Numbered from the stretch's first letter, positions 17,370 to 27,197 are shown. The stretch: DNA of 64,000 nucleotides from Clostridium sp. D43t1_170807_H7 (GCF_015555905.1 NZ_JADNLK010000001.1:126302-190301); one strand, 5' to 3'. Program-made: numbers and translations. The notes: a model not told the origin generated them from the letters alone.

Positions 17370-18833
17370 TTAAACCTCTCCAGAAGGTGCTGGATTCTCT
17401 GGAGTAATCGTCTCTTCTGGAACTACTGGTTCTTGTGGCGTACTTGGCTCCTCTGGCGTACTTGGTTCACTTGGCGTACTTGGTTCACTTGGCGTAGTTG
17501 GCTCTTCTGGAACTACTGGTTGTTCTGGAGTACTTGGAGTTTCTGTACTTGTTCCACCATTATTACTATTATTACTATTATTATTGTTATTACTGTTGCT
17601 GTTGCTATTACTATTACTATTGCTATTACTATTACTATTACTATTGCTATTACTATTACTATTACTATTACTATTGCTATTACTATTTGTATTACTATTT
17701 GTATTACTAGATGGTGGAATAACAATATCTTCACTATTATCTATATAATCTTCTGGATTAATATTATGCTTATTATTATATTCTTCTGACTCTGATTTGT
17801 ATTCAGACATTGCTTCATTAAAGGAATTATAATCATATTCATCTGGATTTGGAAGCTTACCTTCAAATATAAATTCATCTAAGAACTTAGCATTTTGCTC
17901 TCTATCCATTAAGAATACCCAGCCTAAGTTTTTATATAATCCTCCATCAGCTAATTCTGGAATTGGTATTTGAAGTTGTGCAATATCTAAACTTGGGAAT
18001 TTATATATAGTATATGCCATATTTAAAGCTTGTATTGGCTCAATATTTGTTTTTATATGCTCTAACATATTATTCATTATTCCTAGGTATTTACTTGGTT
18101 TAGTTTCTTTTAACTTTTCTGCTACCTTTATTAAAACTTCTCTTTGTCTATCTGTTCTAGCATATTCATCTCCAACACCTTTTCTTATTCTTGCATAAGA
18201 TAAAGCTTGTTTTCCATTTAAAACTTGTAATCCTGGTTCTGTAACTGGACAATCATTTCCACCTGTAGATTCACCAATATATTTATTTAACTCATCAAGC
18301 ATATAATCTTCTACATTTAACTCTAGTCCACCCATTTGATCAATAATTGCTTCAAATCCCCAGAAATTAATAATTACATATTTATCAAGACTAATTCCAT
18401 AAGTTTCTTTTATAGTTTCAATTAAAAGCTCTGGTCCCCCATATGCTAACGCAGCATTTAATTTTCCTTCTCCATGACCTGGAATATTAACTAAAGTATC
18501 TCTAAATAATGAAGTTAATCTTATTTGTTTTTTATTATTATCTAGTGTAGCAATTATAATAGAATCTGCTCTTGATGCTTCATCTAATGTTCTTGCATCG
18601 GTTCCTATTAATAGAACATTTGTTATTCCTTCAACTTCCTTATATTCAGTATCAGATATAGTTTCTGAAGGACTTAATCCTGAATATATTTTACTTCTAA
18701 TATACATATATCCTGTTGCAAGAGTACATATTAATAAAGCAAAAACAATAACTGTAGATACTATAACTTTCTTTTTAGTTGACCACCTTTTCTTCTTAGA
18801 ACGTTTTTTTCTTTTTCTATTTGGTTCACTCAT
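17370..18833 (-). CDS. LCP (LytR-CpsA-Psr) family cell-wall glycopolymer ligase with Asn-Ser repeat tail
   Basis: 487 residues. A very basic cytosolic start (RKRKKRSKKKR) is followed by one transmembrane helix (about 24-47), then the extracytoplasmic LCP domain (about 70-300) with VLLIGTDAR, DSIIIATLD, TSLFRDTLV and the LSYARIRKGVGDEYARTDRQRE segment holding the lipid-phosphate-binding arginines. LCP enzymes attach teichoic acids or other glycopolymers to peptidoglycan. After about residue 385 come a long Asn-Ser repeat and a Pro-Glu-Ser-Thr repeat, probably a disordered linker within the wall. AAGGGATGG precedes the ATG. Single gene with its own terminator. Confidence 0.9.
   Translation of the reverse strand: MSEPNRKRKKRSKKKRWSTKKKVIVSTVIVFALLICTLATGYMYIRSKIYSGLSPSETISDTEYKEVEGITNVLLIGTDARTLDEASRADSIIIATLDNNKKQIRLTSLFRDTLVNIPGHGEGKLNAALAYGGPELLIETIKETYGISLDKYVIINFWGFEAIIDQMGGLELNVEDYMLDELNKYIGESTGGNDCPVTEPGLQVLNGKQALSYARIRKGVGDEYARTDRQREVLIKVAEKLKETKPSKYLGIMNNMLEHIKTNIEPIQALNMAYTIYKFPSLDIAQLQIPIPELADGGLYKNLGWVFLMDREQNAKFLDEFIFEGKLPNPDEYDYNSFNEAMSEYKSESEEYNNKHNINPEDYIDNSEDIVIPPSSNTNSNTNSNSNSNSNSNSNSNSNSNSNSNSNSNSNSNSNNNNNSNNSNNGGTSTETPSTPEQPVVPEEPTTPSEPSTPSEPSTPEEPSTPQEPVVPEETITPENPAPSGEV
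17560..17706 (-). repeat. Asn-Ser dipeptide repeat tract in the LCP gene
   Basis: A six-base period (Asn codon plus Ser codon) runs for about 145 bp, with AGT, AGC, AAT and AAC variants. Tracts like this change length easily by strand slippage. A second, imperfect 12-base period (Ser-Glu-Pro or Thr-Pro steps) follows at about 17390-17510. Confidence 0.9.
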
Positions 18834-19279
18834 CTCTGTTCCATCCCTTCAAAAATATTAATTTTTAATATTAAAAGTTAAATGTATGCATTATTATTTC
18901 AAATATAGTTTATGTAATTTTAATTTTATAATTATAAATTAACAAATATAATAATACCACATTTTACAGTAAATTTTAAATTTTTAATGATATTTTTGTA
19001 ATTTGTTAAATTTTTATATAATTATTGTAAATTTGCCATGCCAATATAGTTATTTTATTCTTATTTTATTATTTTATTAAACAAATAAATTCATTTTTAT
19101 ACATTTACTCCTTTAAAATAAAACATCTTTTTTATCATTTTGGACATAATATAAATAAGATACTTATTTTTTTAAACAAATATTTTAATCAATAAAAGAG
19201 AATTTAATATTTACTTATATTATTTTAAGTATTATTATAAGTATTGTGTAAAATTTAGATAATCGATGGAGGTCTTTTT
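18834..19279. other. Intergenic region between divergent LCP and arginase genes
   Basis: A 446-base, extremely AT-rich spacer. Only the promoter before the arginase gene can be pointed to with some support. No ORF, RNA gene or repeat was seen. Confidence 0.6.
19210..19238 (+). promoter_or_regulatory. Possible promoter of the arginase gene
   Basis: TTTACT and TATTAT lie 17 bases apart, about 41 bases before the start codon. The surrounding AT-richness makes chance matches common. Confidence 0.4.
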
Positions 19280-20179
19280 ATGAATATAAGTATTATTGGA
19301 ATGCCTCTTTTTTATGGTTGTGATAAACCTGGTGTAGAAAAGGGACCTGAAGAATTAAGAAAAAACAACCTTATAGATATTTTTCAAGAGAATCATAACG
19401 TTTATGATTTAGGAGATATTGAAGTTGAAAAAGCAAATGCTGAAGATAAATTCCTAAGTAACTCAAAGTTAAAATATTTAGATCAAGTTGTTGCGGCAAA
19501 TAATGGACTAGCTGCTAAAGTTTTAAGTGCATTAGAAAATAACACTTTACCTTTTATAGTTGGTGGTGATCATTCATTAGCTTTAGGATCAATTGCTGGT
19601 GCTAGTAAATTTTTAGGAAATGATTTAGCTGTAATTTGGATCGATGCTCATGGAGATATAAATACTGAGGAGACCTCACCATCTGGAAATATCCATGGAA
19701 TGCCTTTAGCTGCATCAATGGGAATTGGATATAAAAAATTAACCTCAATTTTCTTTGATGATTTTAAAATAAAACCAGAAAATGTTTTTATTCTCGCTTG
19801 TCGTGATTTAGATGCTGGAGAAATAGCTTTAATAGATAAATTAAATATGAATGTTTGGACAAACAAAGATATAAATATTAAAGGAACTGAGGTTGTTGTT
19901 GATGAATTATTATCAATAATAAAAGAAAAAAACATAAAAAATATTCATCTTTCTTATGATATAGATTGTTTAGACCCTGAATATGTTCCTGGTACTGGAA
20001 CTCCAGTTAATAATGGTTTATCTTTTAGTGAAAGTAAAGTATTACTTGAATCCATTTTAGGTACAAGCTTGGTAAGATCTATGGATTTTGTAGAATATAA
20101 TCCTGATTTAGATAAAAATAATAAAACTAAAGAAACTTGCATAGAATTATTAAAAATTATATCTAAAACATTAAAGTAA
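19280..20179 (+). CDS. rocF: Arginase
   Basis: 299 residues, the normal length. The binuclear manganese site is complete: GGDHS (95-99), DAHGD (122-126), the HGMP segment near 139-142, and SYDIDCLDP near 224-232, followed by PGTGTPVNNG. It hydrolyses L-arginine to ornithine and urea in the cytosol. Single gene: a consensus-like promoter upstream, GGAGG before the ATG, and a terminator directly after. Agmatinase is the closest alternative, but the HGMPLA loop and the STP-like region favour arginase. Confidence 0.92.
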   Translation: MNISIIGMPLFYGCDKPGVEKGPEELRKNNLIDIFQENHNVYDLGDIEVEKANAEDKFLSNSKLKYLDQVVAANNGLAAKVLSALENNTLPFIVGGDHSLALGSIAGASKFLGNDLAVIWIDAHGDINTEETSPSGNIHGMPLAASMGIGYKKLTSIFFDDFKIKPENVFILACRDLDAGEIALIDKLNMNVWTNKDINIKGTEVVVDELLSIIKEKNIKNIHLSYDIDCLDPEYVPGTGTPVNNGLSFSESKVLLESILGTSLVRSMDFVEYNPDLDKNNKTKETCIELLKIISKTLK

Positions 20180-20222
20180 AAAAATCACCTTTATATTAAT
20201 ATTATATAAAGGTGATTTTTTA
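20180..20222. terminator. Terminator after arginase
   Basis: AAATCACCTTTATAT and ATATAAAGGTGATTT pair around a short AT loop and are followed by a T-run. Confidence 0.85.
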
Positions 20223-20291
20223 TTATTAATTTGTTTATTAACATAAGTTATGATATCATAAAATGAATAAGTTAAATTTTTGGAGGTAAAG

Positions 20292-20918
20292 ATGAAATTA
20301 TTATTTTTCGATACTGAAACAACTAGTGTACGTCCTGGTCATATATGCCAGTTAAGTTATATAACTGTAGATACATCTACAAAACCACAAACAACTATAG
20401 GTAAAAACTTTTTCTTTACAGTTGATGAAATGGATCCTGCAGCTCAAGAAGTTCATGGATTTTCTCTTGAAAAACTTTATGAATTATCTGATGGTTTAGA
20501 GTTTTTAGAACAAATTCAAGATTTCATGAGTGATTTTTTTGATGCTGATTTCGTTATTGGACATAATGTTCAATTTGATGTTAAATTTTTAAAACATGAA
20601 GTTAATTCTTTATATGAAGCTGGAATGATAGATGCAACTTGGGAACCTAAAAGAACATTCTGTACTATGGCATACTATAAAAATATATGTAAAATTCCTT
20701 CACCAAATGGTAATGGAATTAAAAATCCAAAACTATCTGAAACAATTGAATATTTAGGAATTACTGATGATGCTATTGCCAAAAAAGCTGATGAATTATT
20801 CCAAGGTAGTGGAAATTATCATGATGCTAGATTTGATACTGCTGCTGTTTACCTTTTAGTTATCGAAGGTATGAAAAAGAAATTAATAAAACCTGGATTT
20901 TTCTCAAGCCAACTTTAA
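20292..20918 (+). CDS. DnaQ-like 3'-5' exonuclease (DEDDh)
   Basis: 208 residues from the ATG at 20292, with GGAGGTAAAG directly upstream; the in-frame TTG at 20280 overlaps that site and is not used. ExoI is FFDTETT (5-11), ExoII is IGHNVQFDVKF (about 91-101), and ExoIII is YHDARFDTAA (about 180-189), so all DEDDh residues are present. The family ranges from DNA polymerase III epsilon proofreading subunits to stand-alone RNA or DNA exonucleases. Single gene between two terminators. Confidence 0.85.
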   Translation: MKLLFFDTETTSVRPGHICQLSYITVDTSTKPQTTIGKNFFFTVDEMDPAAQEVHGFSLEKLYELSDGLEFLEQIQDFMSDFFDADFVIGHNVQFDVKFLKHEVNSLYEAGMIDATWEPKRTFCTMAYYKNICKIPSPNGNGIKNPKLSETIEYLGITDDAIAKKADELFQGSGNYHDARFDTAAVYLLVIEGMKKKLIKPGFFSSQL

Positions 20919-20933
20919 GCTGAATCAATGAAA

Positions 20934-20976
20934 AAAATAGTAGTAAACTCTATATAAGGTTCACTACTATTTTTTA
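20934..20976. terminator. Bidirectional terminator
   Basis: AAATAGTAGTGAAC-type arms pair across an 18-base centre between the exonuclease and convergent pflA, with A- and T-runs on the two sides. Confidence 0.75.
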
Positions 20977-20978
20977 TT

Positions 20979-21692
20979 TTATAAATTAAGTAATTTATAT
21001 AACTCTTTACATTTGTCCTTATCCATTGCAGGAACACCATCTAATCTGTATCTTATTCCCATATTCTCATATTTATTTACACCAAGTAAATGATATGGAA
21101 GTAATTCTACTTTTTCAACATTATTTAAAGATTTAATAAACTCCCCTAATGAAGATATATATTCTTCACTATCAGTCATTCCAGGAACAACAACTTGTCT
21201 TATCCATATTTTTGTATTACATTTCTTACATGCTTCTAGGAATTTCAAACTTTCGTCTATTTTTATTCCTGTCATTTCCTTATATCCTTCTTCTGTAAGA
21301 TGCTTAACATCGAAAAGAACTAAATCTGTATATTTTAATATCTCTTCATAATTTCCAAAACCTACTCCAGATGTATCTAATGTAGTATGTATTCCTTTTT
21401 CTTTACAAAGCCTTAAGCACTCTTTTAAGAATTCTGGTTGTCTTAATGGATCACCACCTGAGAAAGTAACTCCACCTCCAGATCTTTCAAAATAACTTCT
21501 AAATCTGGCAATTTTATTTACTAATTCTTCTGGCGTAAACTCTAATGTTTCTTCTCCTTTATCACTCCATGTATCTGGATTATGACAATATTGGCATCTT
21601 AATGCACATCCTTGCATAAATACTACAACTCTAATACCAGGGCCATCTACTAATCCCATTGTTTCTATTGAATGTATTGTTCCTTTTAACAT
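20979..21692 (-). CDS. pflA: Pyruvate formate-lyase activating enzyme
   Basis: 237 residues, a radical SAM enzyme. The CxxxCxxC cluster that binds [4Fe-4S] is at Cys29, Cys33 and Cys36 (GCALRCQYCHNP), and SGGGVTFSGGDP (about 71-82) is the SAM-binding GGE-like segment. It makes the glycyl radical on pyruvate formate-lyase. Its usual partner pflB is not next to it here: upstream is a 650-base spacer and a divergent gene, downstream a convergent one. Good GGAGGAAAG ribosome site and a consensus-type promoter show that it is expressed alone. Confidence 0.92.
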   Translation of the reverse strand: MLKGTIHSIETMGLVDGPGIRVVVFMQGCALRCQYCHNPDTWSDKGEETLEFTPEELVNKIARFRSYFERSGGGVTFSGGDPLRQPEFLKECLRLCKEKGIHTTLDTSGVGFGNYEEILKYTDLVLFDVKHLTEEGYKEMTGIKIDESLKFLEACKKCNTKIWIRQVVVPGMTDSEEYISSLGEFIKSLNNVEKVELLPYHLLGVNKYENMGIRYRLDGVPAMDKDKCKELYKLLNL

Positions 21693-21801
21693 ATTCTTTC
21701 CTCCATATTATCTATAAGTTTATGTTAACTATTCTTTAGATTTATCAAATAATTAAATAAAAGTATATTTTTTTCATAAAATTATTTTCCTCAACAAGAT
21801 T

Positions 21802-21830
21802 ATTATACACCTTAACTTTAAATTTGTTAA
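21802..21830 (-). promoter_or_regulatory. Promoter of pflA
   Basis: TTAACA and TATAAT are 17 bases apart on the minus strand, placing the transcript start roughly 105 bases before the pflA start codon. Confidence 0.6.
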
Positions 21831-22294
21831 TAGTTTCATATAATCATTATCTATTCATAATAATTATTATTTAACTCGCTATTAAAAATTATATTTTAAG
21901 TATTAAATTTTATAAATTTATACTTTTTATAATTATATTTAAGATAAATTTATATAATTTTATATTTAATAATTTTATATGTATTTTTTTCTGTTGTTTA
22001 CCAATTATAAATTTATATATAAATTTTTATTTTAATTAAATAACAAAATTTATATCCATACTTTGCTATTATCCTTTAAATTGGGTATTTTAATTTTTTT
22101 TATAATTTACACTATTCTTAGTTATACTAAACTTTTAATGTATAAATGTTAAACTTTTTTTTATCTTTTTTCTTCAAACCCTTTATTTATAAGGTTATCA
22201 TCGAAAATTTTTATTCAAATATTTTATTAAAAAATATTGATTTTTCATTTACAAGTCTATATAATAACATTGTTTGTTTAGTAATTTTAAACCA

Positions 22295-22324
22295 TTAGTT
22301 TAGTAATAGTTATTATTAAACTAA
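22295..22324 (+). promoter_or_regulatory. Palindromic operator upstream of the XRE-cupin gene
   Basis: A 30-base palindrome (13 of 15 positions match) with ends TTAGTTTA and TAAACTAA, 20 bases upstream of the start codon. A further GTTTAGTAAT half-site lies at 22274-22283. It is a natural site for autoregulation by the XRE-cupin protein. Confidence 0.6.
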
Positions 22325-22344
22325 TTGAAAGGCAAGGTGAAATT

Positions 22345-22884
22345 GTGCAAATTGGTGACAAAATAAAACGAATGAGAATTGAAAAAGGACTAACACAAGA
22401 AGAACTTGCTAATAGATGTGAATTATCTAAAGGTTTTATATCTCAACTTGAAAATGATTTAACTTCACCATCTATCGCTACACTAATAGATATTCTTGAA
22501 ATACTCGGGACAAACTTAAAAGAATTCTTTAGTGATGATAAGGATGAAAAAATAACTTATAAATATGAAGATATGTTTGAAACCGAAAATCATGATTTAA
22601 AATATAAATTAATGTGGTTAGTTCCAAATGCACAAAAAAATGAAATGGAACCTATAATGATAACATTGGATCCAGGTGGAAAGTATACAGAAGAAGAACC
22701 CCATGAAGGTGAAGAGTTTGGTTATGTTTTATCAGGAACAATAACTTTACATCTTGGAGATAAATCTTACAAAGTTAAAAAAAATGAAAGTTTTTATTTT
22801 AAACCAAGATCAAATCATTATATAAGCAATAGTGGAAAGACATCTGCTAAAGTTATTTGGATTTCTACTCCACCATCATTTTAA
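22345..22884 (+). CDS. XRE-family regulator with cupin domain (PuuR-like)
   Basis: 179 residues from GTG, with AAGGTG upstream. An N-terminal HTH_3 domain (about 7-60: RMRIEKGLTQEELANRCEL) is joined to a cupin_2 domain (about 110-175: PHEGEEFGYVLSGTITLHLG). This HTH-cupin architecture includes PuuR, the putrescine-responsive repressor. It heads the polyamine transport operon, so it probably senses polyamines and controls potABCD. A palindromic site just upstream supports autoregulation. Confidence 0.88.
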   Translation: MQIGDKIKRMRIEKGLTQEELANRCELSKGFISQLENDLTSPSIATLIDILEILGTNLKEFFSDDKDEKITYKYEDMFETENHDLKYKLMWLVPNAQKNEMEPIMITLDPGGKYTEEEPHEGEEFGYVLSGTITLHLGDKSYKVKKNESFYFKPRSNHYISNSGKTSAKVIWISTPPSF

Positions 22885-22974
22885 GTGATATTCTAAATTT
22901 TCAATTTAGCTAATAGAACTTGCTCAATTGGCTAACGAGAGAAAATGTTAATATTAAAGAAAGAGGTGTTTTTT

Positions 22975-24027
22975 TTGAGTCAAAATATTATCGAAATACA
23001 AGGTATTTCTAAAGTCTATGGTGATAATACGGTGTTAGATAACCTTTCATTAAATATACGTAAAAATGAATTTTTAACTTTACTTGGCCCTAGTGGATGC
23101 GGTAAAACAACTACTCTTAAAATCATAGCAGGATTTGAAACTGCTGATAGTGGAAAAGTTGTCTTTAATGGAAGTGATATATCTAATTTACCACCTTATA
23201 AAAGACAATTAAATACAGTATTCCAAAAATACGCATTATTTCCTCACATGAATATATATGAAAATATTGCATTTGGACTAAAAATTAAAAAACTTCCTAA
23301 GGAAGAAATTGATAAAAAAGTTCATGAGATGCTAAAAATGGTTGCGCTTGAAGGCTTTGAAAAAAGATCTGTTGAATCATTAAGTGGTGGTCAACAACAA
23401 AGAGTTGCAATTGCTAGAGCATTAGTTAATGAACCACAAGTTCTTTTACTTGATGAACCTCTTGGTGCATTAGATTTAAAACTTAGAAAAGAGATGCAAT
23501 TAGAACTTAAGAAAATTCAAAAAAGACTTGGAATAACATTTATATTTGTAACTCATGACCAAGAAGAAGCCTTAACAATGTCAGATACTATTGTTGTAAT
23601 GAACAAAGGAATAATTCAACAAATGGGTTCACCAGAAGATATATACAATGAACCTGCTAATGCTTTTGTTGCAGACTTCATTGGAGAAAGTAATATATTA
23701 GATGGAATTATGCTAGAAGATTACAAAGTTAAATTTTCTAATAATGTTTTCACTTGTGTAGATAGCGGATTTGATAAAAATGAACCTATAGATGTTGTAA
23801 TCAGACCAGAAGATATTGAAATTACAACCGTAGATAAAGGAATGTTAACTGGAAAAGTTAATTCAGTAACCTTTAAGGGTGTTCATTATGAAATAGAAGT
23901 AGAAACTGAGAATAATAAGTGGATAGTACATAATATAAAAAGTGCAAGTGTTGGTAATACTGTGGGATTAATCATAGATCCTGAAGCAATTCATATAATG
24001 AGAAAGGTTGAAGCCCATGAAAAATAA
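22975..24027 (+). CDS. potA: Spermidine/putrescine ABC transporter ATP-binding protein PotA
   Basis: 350 residues from TTG at 22975, which has AGAGGTG 7 bases upstream; the ATG at 22945 precedes that site and is less likely. Walker A is GPSGCGKTT, the signature [15 protein letters not shown] and Walker B LLLDEP, followed by a TOBE domain at the C-terminus. It powers polyamine import. The gene overlaps potB by 11 bases and follows the XRE-cupin gene by 90 bases. Confidence 0.92.
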   Translation: MSQNIIEIQGISKVYGDNTVLDNLSLNIRKNEFLTLLGPSGCGKTTTLKIIAGFETADSGKVVFNGSDISNLPPYKRQLNTVFQKYALFPHMNIYENIAFGLKIKKLPKEEIDKKVHEMLKMVALEGFEKRSVESLSGGQQQRVAIARALVNEPQVLLLDEPLGALDLKLRKEMQLELKKIQKRLGITFIFVTHDQEEALTMSDTIVVMNKGIIQQMGSPEDIYNEPANAFVADFIGESNILDGIMLEDYKVKFSNNVFTCVDSGFDKNEPIDVVIRPEDIEITTVDKGMLTGKVNSVTFKGVHYEIEVETENNKWIVHNIKSASVGNTVGLIIDPEAIHIMRKVEAHEK

Positions 24028-24844
24028 AAATAATCAAGGTATACTTCCAGCATCACCTTATATTGTTTGGAGTGCTCTTTTTATTGTTATTCCACTTTTA
24101 ATTGTAGTTTTCTTTAGTTTTACAGTAAAATCTGGAGATAACTATAGCTTTTCTCTTGAAAATTTTAAAAGATTAATTGACCCCAATTATTTAAAAGTAT
24201 TTTGGAGAAGCCTACTTTTAGCTGCTGAGGCTACATTAGGCTGTCTTATCCTTGGATATCCTGTTGCATATTTAATTTCTAAAATGAGAGAAGGAAAGCG
24301 AAATATATTAATTATGCTTTTTATAGTTCCAATGTGGATGAATTTCTTACTTAGAACTTATGCTTGGCTTCCTATCTTAGGTAAAAATGGTCTTATTAAT
24401 AACTTTTTAGTTACTTTAGGATTTTCTCGTGTTGATATTCTTTATAATGATTTTGCAGTACTTTTAGGTATGATATATAACTTTTTACCATTTATGATAT
24501 TACCTATATATACTGTTCTTACAAAAATGGATAAAGATCTAATTAATGCGGCTGCAGATTTAGGTGCGGATAGAAAGAAAATATTCACTAAAATAATTAT
24601 ACCTTTAAGTATGCCTGGTGTTATTTCAGGAATTACAATGGTATTTATGCCTGCTGTTTCTACATTTGTTATTTCTAGAATACTAGGTGGTGGGCAATAT
24701 ATGCTACTTGGTAATTTAATTGAAACACAATATACAACAATGGGCGATTGGAACTTCGGTTCTGCTATTGCAATATTTATGATGATAATAATATTAATTT
24801 CAATGGCCTTTATGAATAAATTTGAAGGTATAGACGATAAATAA
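24017..24844 (+). CDS. potB: Spermidine/putrescine ABC transporter permease PotB
   Basis: 275 residues from the ATG at 24017. A TTG at 24008 is also in frame, but the AAAGG site favours the ATG. Six transmembrane helices, with the permease EAA loop as [22 protein letters not shown]. It begins within the end of potA, so the two are translationally coupled. Membrane component with PotC. Confidence 0.9.
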   Translation: MKNKNNQGILPASPYIVWSALFIVIPLLIVVFFSFTVKSGDNYSFSLENFKRLIDPNYLKVFWRSLLLAAEATLGCLILGYPVAYLISKMREGKRNILIMLFIVPMWMNFLLRTYAWLPILGKNGLINNFLVTLGFSRVDILYNDFAVLLGMIYNFLPFMILPIYTVLTKMDKDLINAAADLGADRKKIFTKIIIPLSMPGVISGITMVFMPAVSTFVISRILGGGQYMLLGNLIETQYTTMGDWNFGSAIAIFMMIIILISMAFMNKFEGIDDK

Positions 24845-24858
24845 GGAGGAGATATACT

Positions 24859-25671
24859 ATGATAAGAAAACTTGAATCTTTCATTAAGAGATTTTATTTA
24901 ATACTAATTTTTATATTTCTTTATACACCAATAGTTACTTTAATGGTATTCTCCTTTAATGATTCAAAATCTATGGGAAAATGGAGTGGCTTTACTTTAA
25001 GATGGTATACCCAACTTTTTCAAAATGCTAGAATAATGGAGGCATTAAAGTACACAATAATAATAGCCGTTATTTCATCTATCGTTGCTACAATAATAGG
25101 TACATTTGCAGCAATAGGAATTCATAGAATGAAAGGAGTTCCTAAAAAAACTTTATTGAATATAAATAATTTACCTGTATTAAATCCTGATATTGTTACA
25201 GGTATATCTATAATGAGTTTATTTATATTTATATTCCCTTTACTAAATAAGATAGGAATAAATGCTCAATTTGGCTTTACTACAATGCTTTTAGCACATA
25301 TTACATTTAATATTCCATATGTTGTATTATCTGTATTACCTAAATTAAGACAACTTCCTTCTAACATAACTGAAGCAGCCTTAGATTTAGGTGCAACACC
25401 AGGATATGCTATGAGAAAAATAATTTTACCTCAAATAAAGCCTGGTATAGTTGCTGGTTTATTAATGGCCTTTACAATGTCAATTGATGACTTTGTAATT
25501 AGTTTCTTTACAACAGGTCCTGGAGTAACTAACCTTTCTATTGAAATTTACTCTATGGCTAGAAAGGGAATTAATCCTTCAATTAATGCATTATCTACTT
25601 TAATGTTTATAACAGTATTAACTTTATTATTAATTGTAAATAGAAAAGAATTTACTTCAAGGGGTGAATAA
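24859..25671 (+). CDS. potC: Spermidine/putrescine ABC transporter permease PotC
   Basis: 270 residues, six predicted membrane helices, with the EAA loop ALDLGATPGYAMRKIILP and the DDFVISFF segment typical of PotC. A GGAGGAGA site lies 14 bases after potB. Works as a pair with PotB in polyamine uptake. Confidence 0.92.
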   Translation: MIRKLESFIKRFYLILIFIFLYTPIVTLMVFSFNDSKSMGKWSGFTLRWYTQLFQNARIMEALKYTIIIAVISSIVATIIGTFAAIGIHRMKGVPKKTLLNINNLPVLNPDIVTGISIMSLFIFIFPLLNKIGINAQFGFTTMLLAHITFNIPYVVLSVLPKLRQLPSNITEAALDLGATPGYAMRKIILPQIKPGIVAGLLMAFTMSIDDFVISFFTTGPGVTNLSIEIYSMARKGINPSINALSTLMFITVLTLLLIVNRKEFTSRGE

Positions 25672-25672
25672 A

Positions 25673-26734
25673 TTGAAAAGATTAAAAAAATTAGCAGCAT
25701 TAGTTGCATCAACTTTATTAACAACTTCTCTTTTTGTTGGGTGCGGAGGTAGCAATGCTGGAGAAAATGGAACAATAAACTTCTTTAACGTTGGTGATTA
25801 TATCGATGAAGCTCTTATCAGAAAATTTGAAAAAGAAACAGGAATAAAAGTTAACTATTCAACTTATGATACTAACGAAATAATGTATCAAAAAGTTAAA
25901 ACTAATCCTGGTACTTACGACGTAATTGTACCATCTGATTATATGATTGAAAAAATGATCCAAGAAGATTTATTAGAAAAAATAGACTTTAATAATATTC
26001 CTAATTATAAATATATAGGAGCTGATTATACGGATCTATCTTACGATCCTAGCAATGAATATTCTGTACCTTATATGTGGGGAACTATAGGAATAATTTA
26101 TGATAGTACAAGAGTTACTGAACCAGTAACTAGCTGGGATATATTATGGGATTCTAAATATAAAGATGAAGTATATATGTTTAATTCTCTTAGAGATTCT
26201 TTAGCTATTGCCTTAATTAAAGCTGGCTACTCTATTAATTCAACTGTTCCTAGTGAAATAGAAGCTGCTAAAGATGAATTATTAGAACAAAGAAAATTAA
26301 CTAATCCAGTTTATGTTGTTGATGAAGTTAAAGATAATATGATTTCAGGCGAAAAAATGCTTGCTACAGTTTGGTCTGGTGATGCAATTTATATAATGAA
26401 TGAAAACCCTGATATGAAATATGTTATACCTGAAGAAGGATCTAATAAATGGGTAGATGCTTTATGTATTCCAAAGGATGCTCCTAATAAAGCTGGTGCT
26501 GAAGCATTTATAAACTTCTTATGCGATCCTGAAAATGCTAAAGAAAATGTAGATTATATTGGATACTCTACACCTAATACTGCAGCTTACGATATGTTAG
26601 ATGAAGAAACTAAAAATAATCCTGCTGCATATCCTTCTGACGAAACATTATCTAAATGTGTATTATTTACTAATTTAGATCCGGAAACATTAAAGTTATA
26701 TGAAGCTGCTTTTACAGAAGTGCTTTCTCAATAA
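25673..26734 (+). CDS. potD: Spermidine/putrescine-binding lipoprotein PotD
   Basis: 353 residues from TTG at 25673, with AAGGGGTGA six bases upstream; the GTG at 25664 is too close to that site. Signal peptide with a lipobox around LFVGC, so it is lipid-anchored outside the membrane. The mature part is a type-II periplasmic-binding fold with FFNVGDYIDEALI and the DVIVPSDYMIEKM segment of PotD/PotF proteins. It captures polyamines for PotBC. Last gene before a terminator. Confidence 0.92.
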   Translation: MKRLKKLAALVASTLLTTSLFVGCGGSNAGENGTINFFNVGDYIDEALIRKFEKETGIKVNYSTYDTNEIMYQKVKTNPGTYDVIVPSDYMIEKMIQEDLLEKIDFNNIPNYKYIGADYTDLSYDPSNEYSVPYMWGTIGIIYDSTRVTEPVTSWDILWDSKYKDEVYMFNSLRDSLAIALIKAGYSINSTVPSEIEAAKDELLEQRKLTNPVYVVDEVKDNMISGEKMLATVWSGDAIYIMNENPDMKYVIPEEGSNKWVDALCIPKDAPNKAGAEAFINFLCDPENAKENVDYIGYSTPNTAAYDMLDEETKNNPAAYPSDETLSKCVLFTNLDPETLKLYEAAFTEVLSQ

Positions 26735-26778
26735 AAAAATAATGCAGAAACTTAATAAATAGTTTCTGCATTATTTTT
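26735..26778. terminator. Terminator after potD
   Basis: AAATAATGCAGAAACT and AGTTTCTGCATTATTT pair around a short AT loop, then a T-run; also shared with convergent ndk. Confidence 0.9.
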
Positions 26779-26780
26779 TT

Positions 26781-27197
26781 CTATTTTTTATAATTTAAAT
26801 TAGGAAACCATATTTTCATTTCTCTTTCTGAACTTTCAATAGAGTCCGATGCATGTACACAGTTCTCTGTGATTCCTTTAGCATACCTTTTTCTTATAGT
26901 CCCCTCTTTTTGTTCTTTAGGATTCGTAGCCCCATTTATCTCTCTAACTTTATCAATACAGTTTTCACCTTCTACTATTAATGCACACAATGGACTTCTT
27001 GTAATAAATTCTATTAATGAATTATAAAAACTCTTGCCATAATGCTCTTTATAATGCTCCTCTGCTACTTTTCTTTCTACTTGCTCCATTTTTAATGCAA
27101 TAATCTTTAATCCAGCATCTTCATAAAAGCTTATTATCTTTCCAATTATGTTTTGTTCTACTGCATCAGGTTTAATTAACACTAATGTTCTTTCCAT
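26781..27197 (-). CDS. ndk: Nucleoside diphosphate kinase
   Basis: 138 residues, the usual length. The N-terminal LVLIKPDA and the catalytic histidine region NCVHASDS (His115) are present; the usual N-x-x-H-G-S-D has Ala instead of Gly after His. It transfers the gamma-phosphate between nucleoside triphosphates and diphosphates. A GGGGGAAG ribosome site. Single gene facing potD. Confidence 0.93.
   Translation of the reverse strand: MERTLVLIKPDAVEQNIIGKIISFYEDAGLKIIALKMEQVERKVAEEHYKEHYGKSFYNSLIEFITRSPLCALIVEGENCIDKVREINGATNPKEQKEGTIRKRYAKGITENCVHASDSIESSEREMKIWFPNLNYKK

Larger units (their letters stand above)
21693..22344. other. Long AT-rich spacer between pflA and the pot operon
   Basis: 652 bases with very few G or C. 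Seen in it: a pflA promoter near 21802-21830 and the palindrome at 22295-22324. No gene, RNA or repeat was recognised in the rest. Confidence 0.6.

Noticed and set aside
17560..17706. Short regular repeats resembling a CRISPR-like array
   Set aside because: The period is six bases without spacers and the repeat is in frame inside a coding region.
17361..17789. Open frame rich in Trp, Ile and Thr on the plus strand opposite the LCP gene
   Set aside because: It is the antisense shadow of the Asn-Ser and Pro-rich repeats; no ribosome site and no sensible composition.
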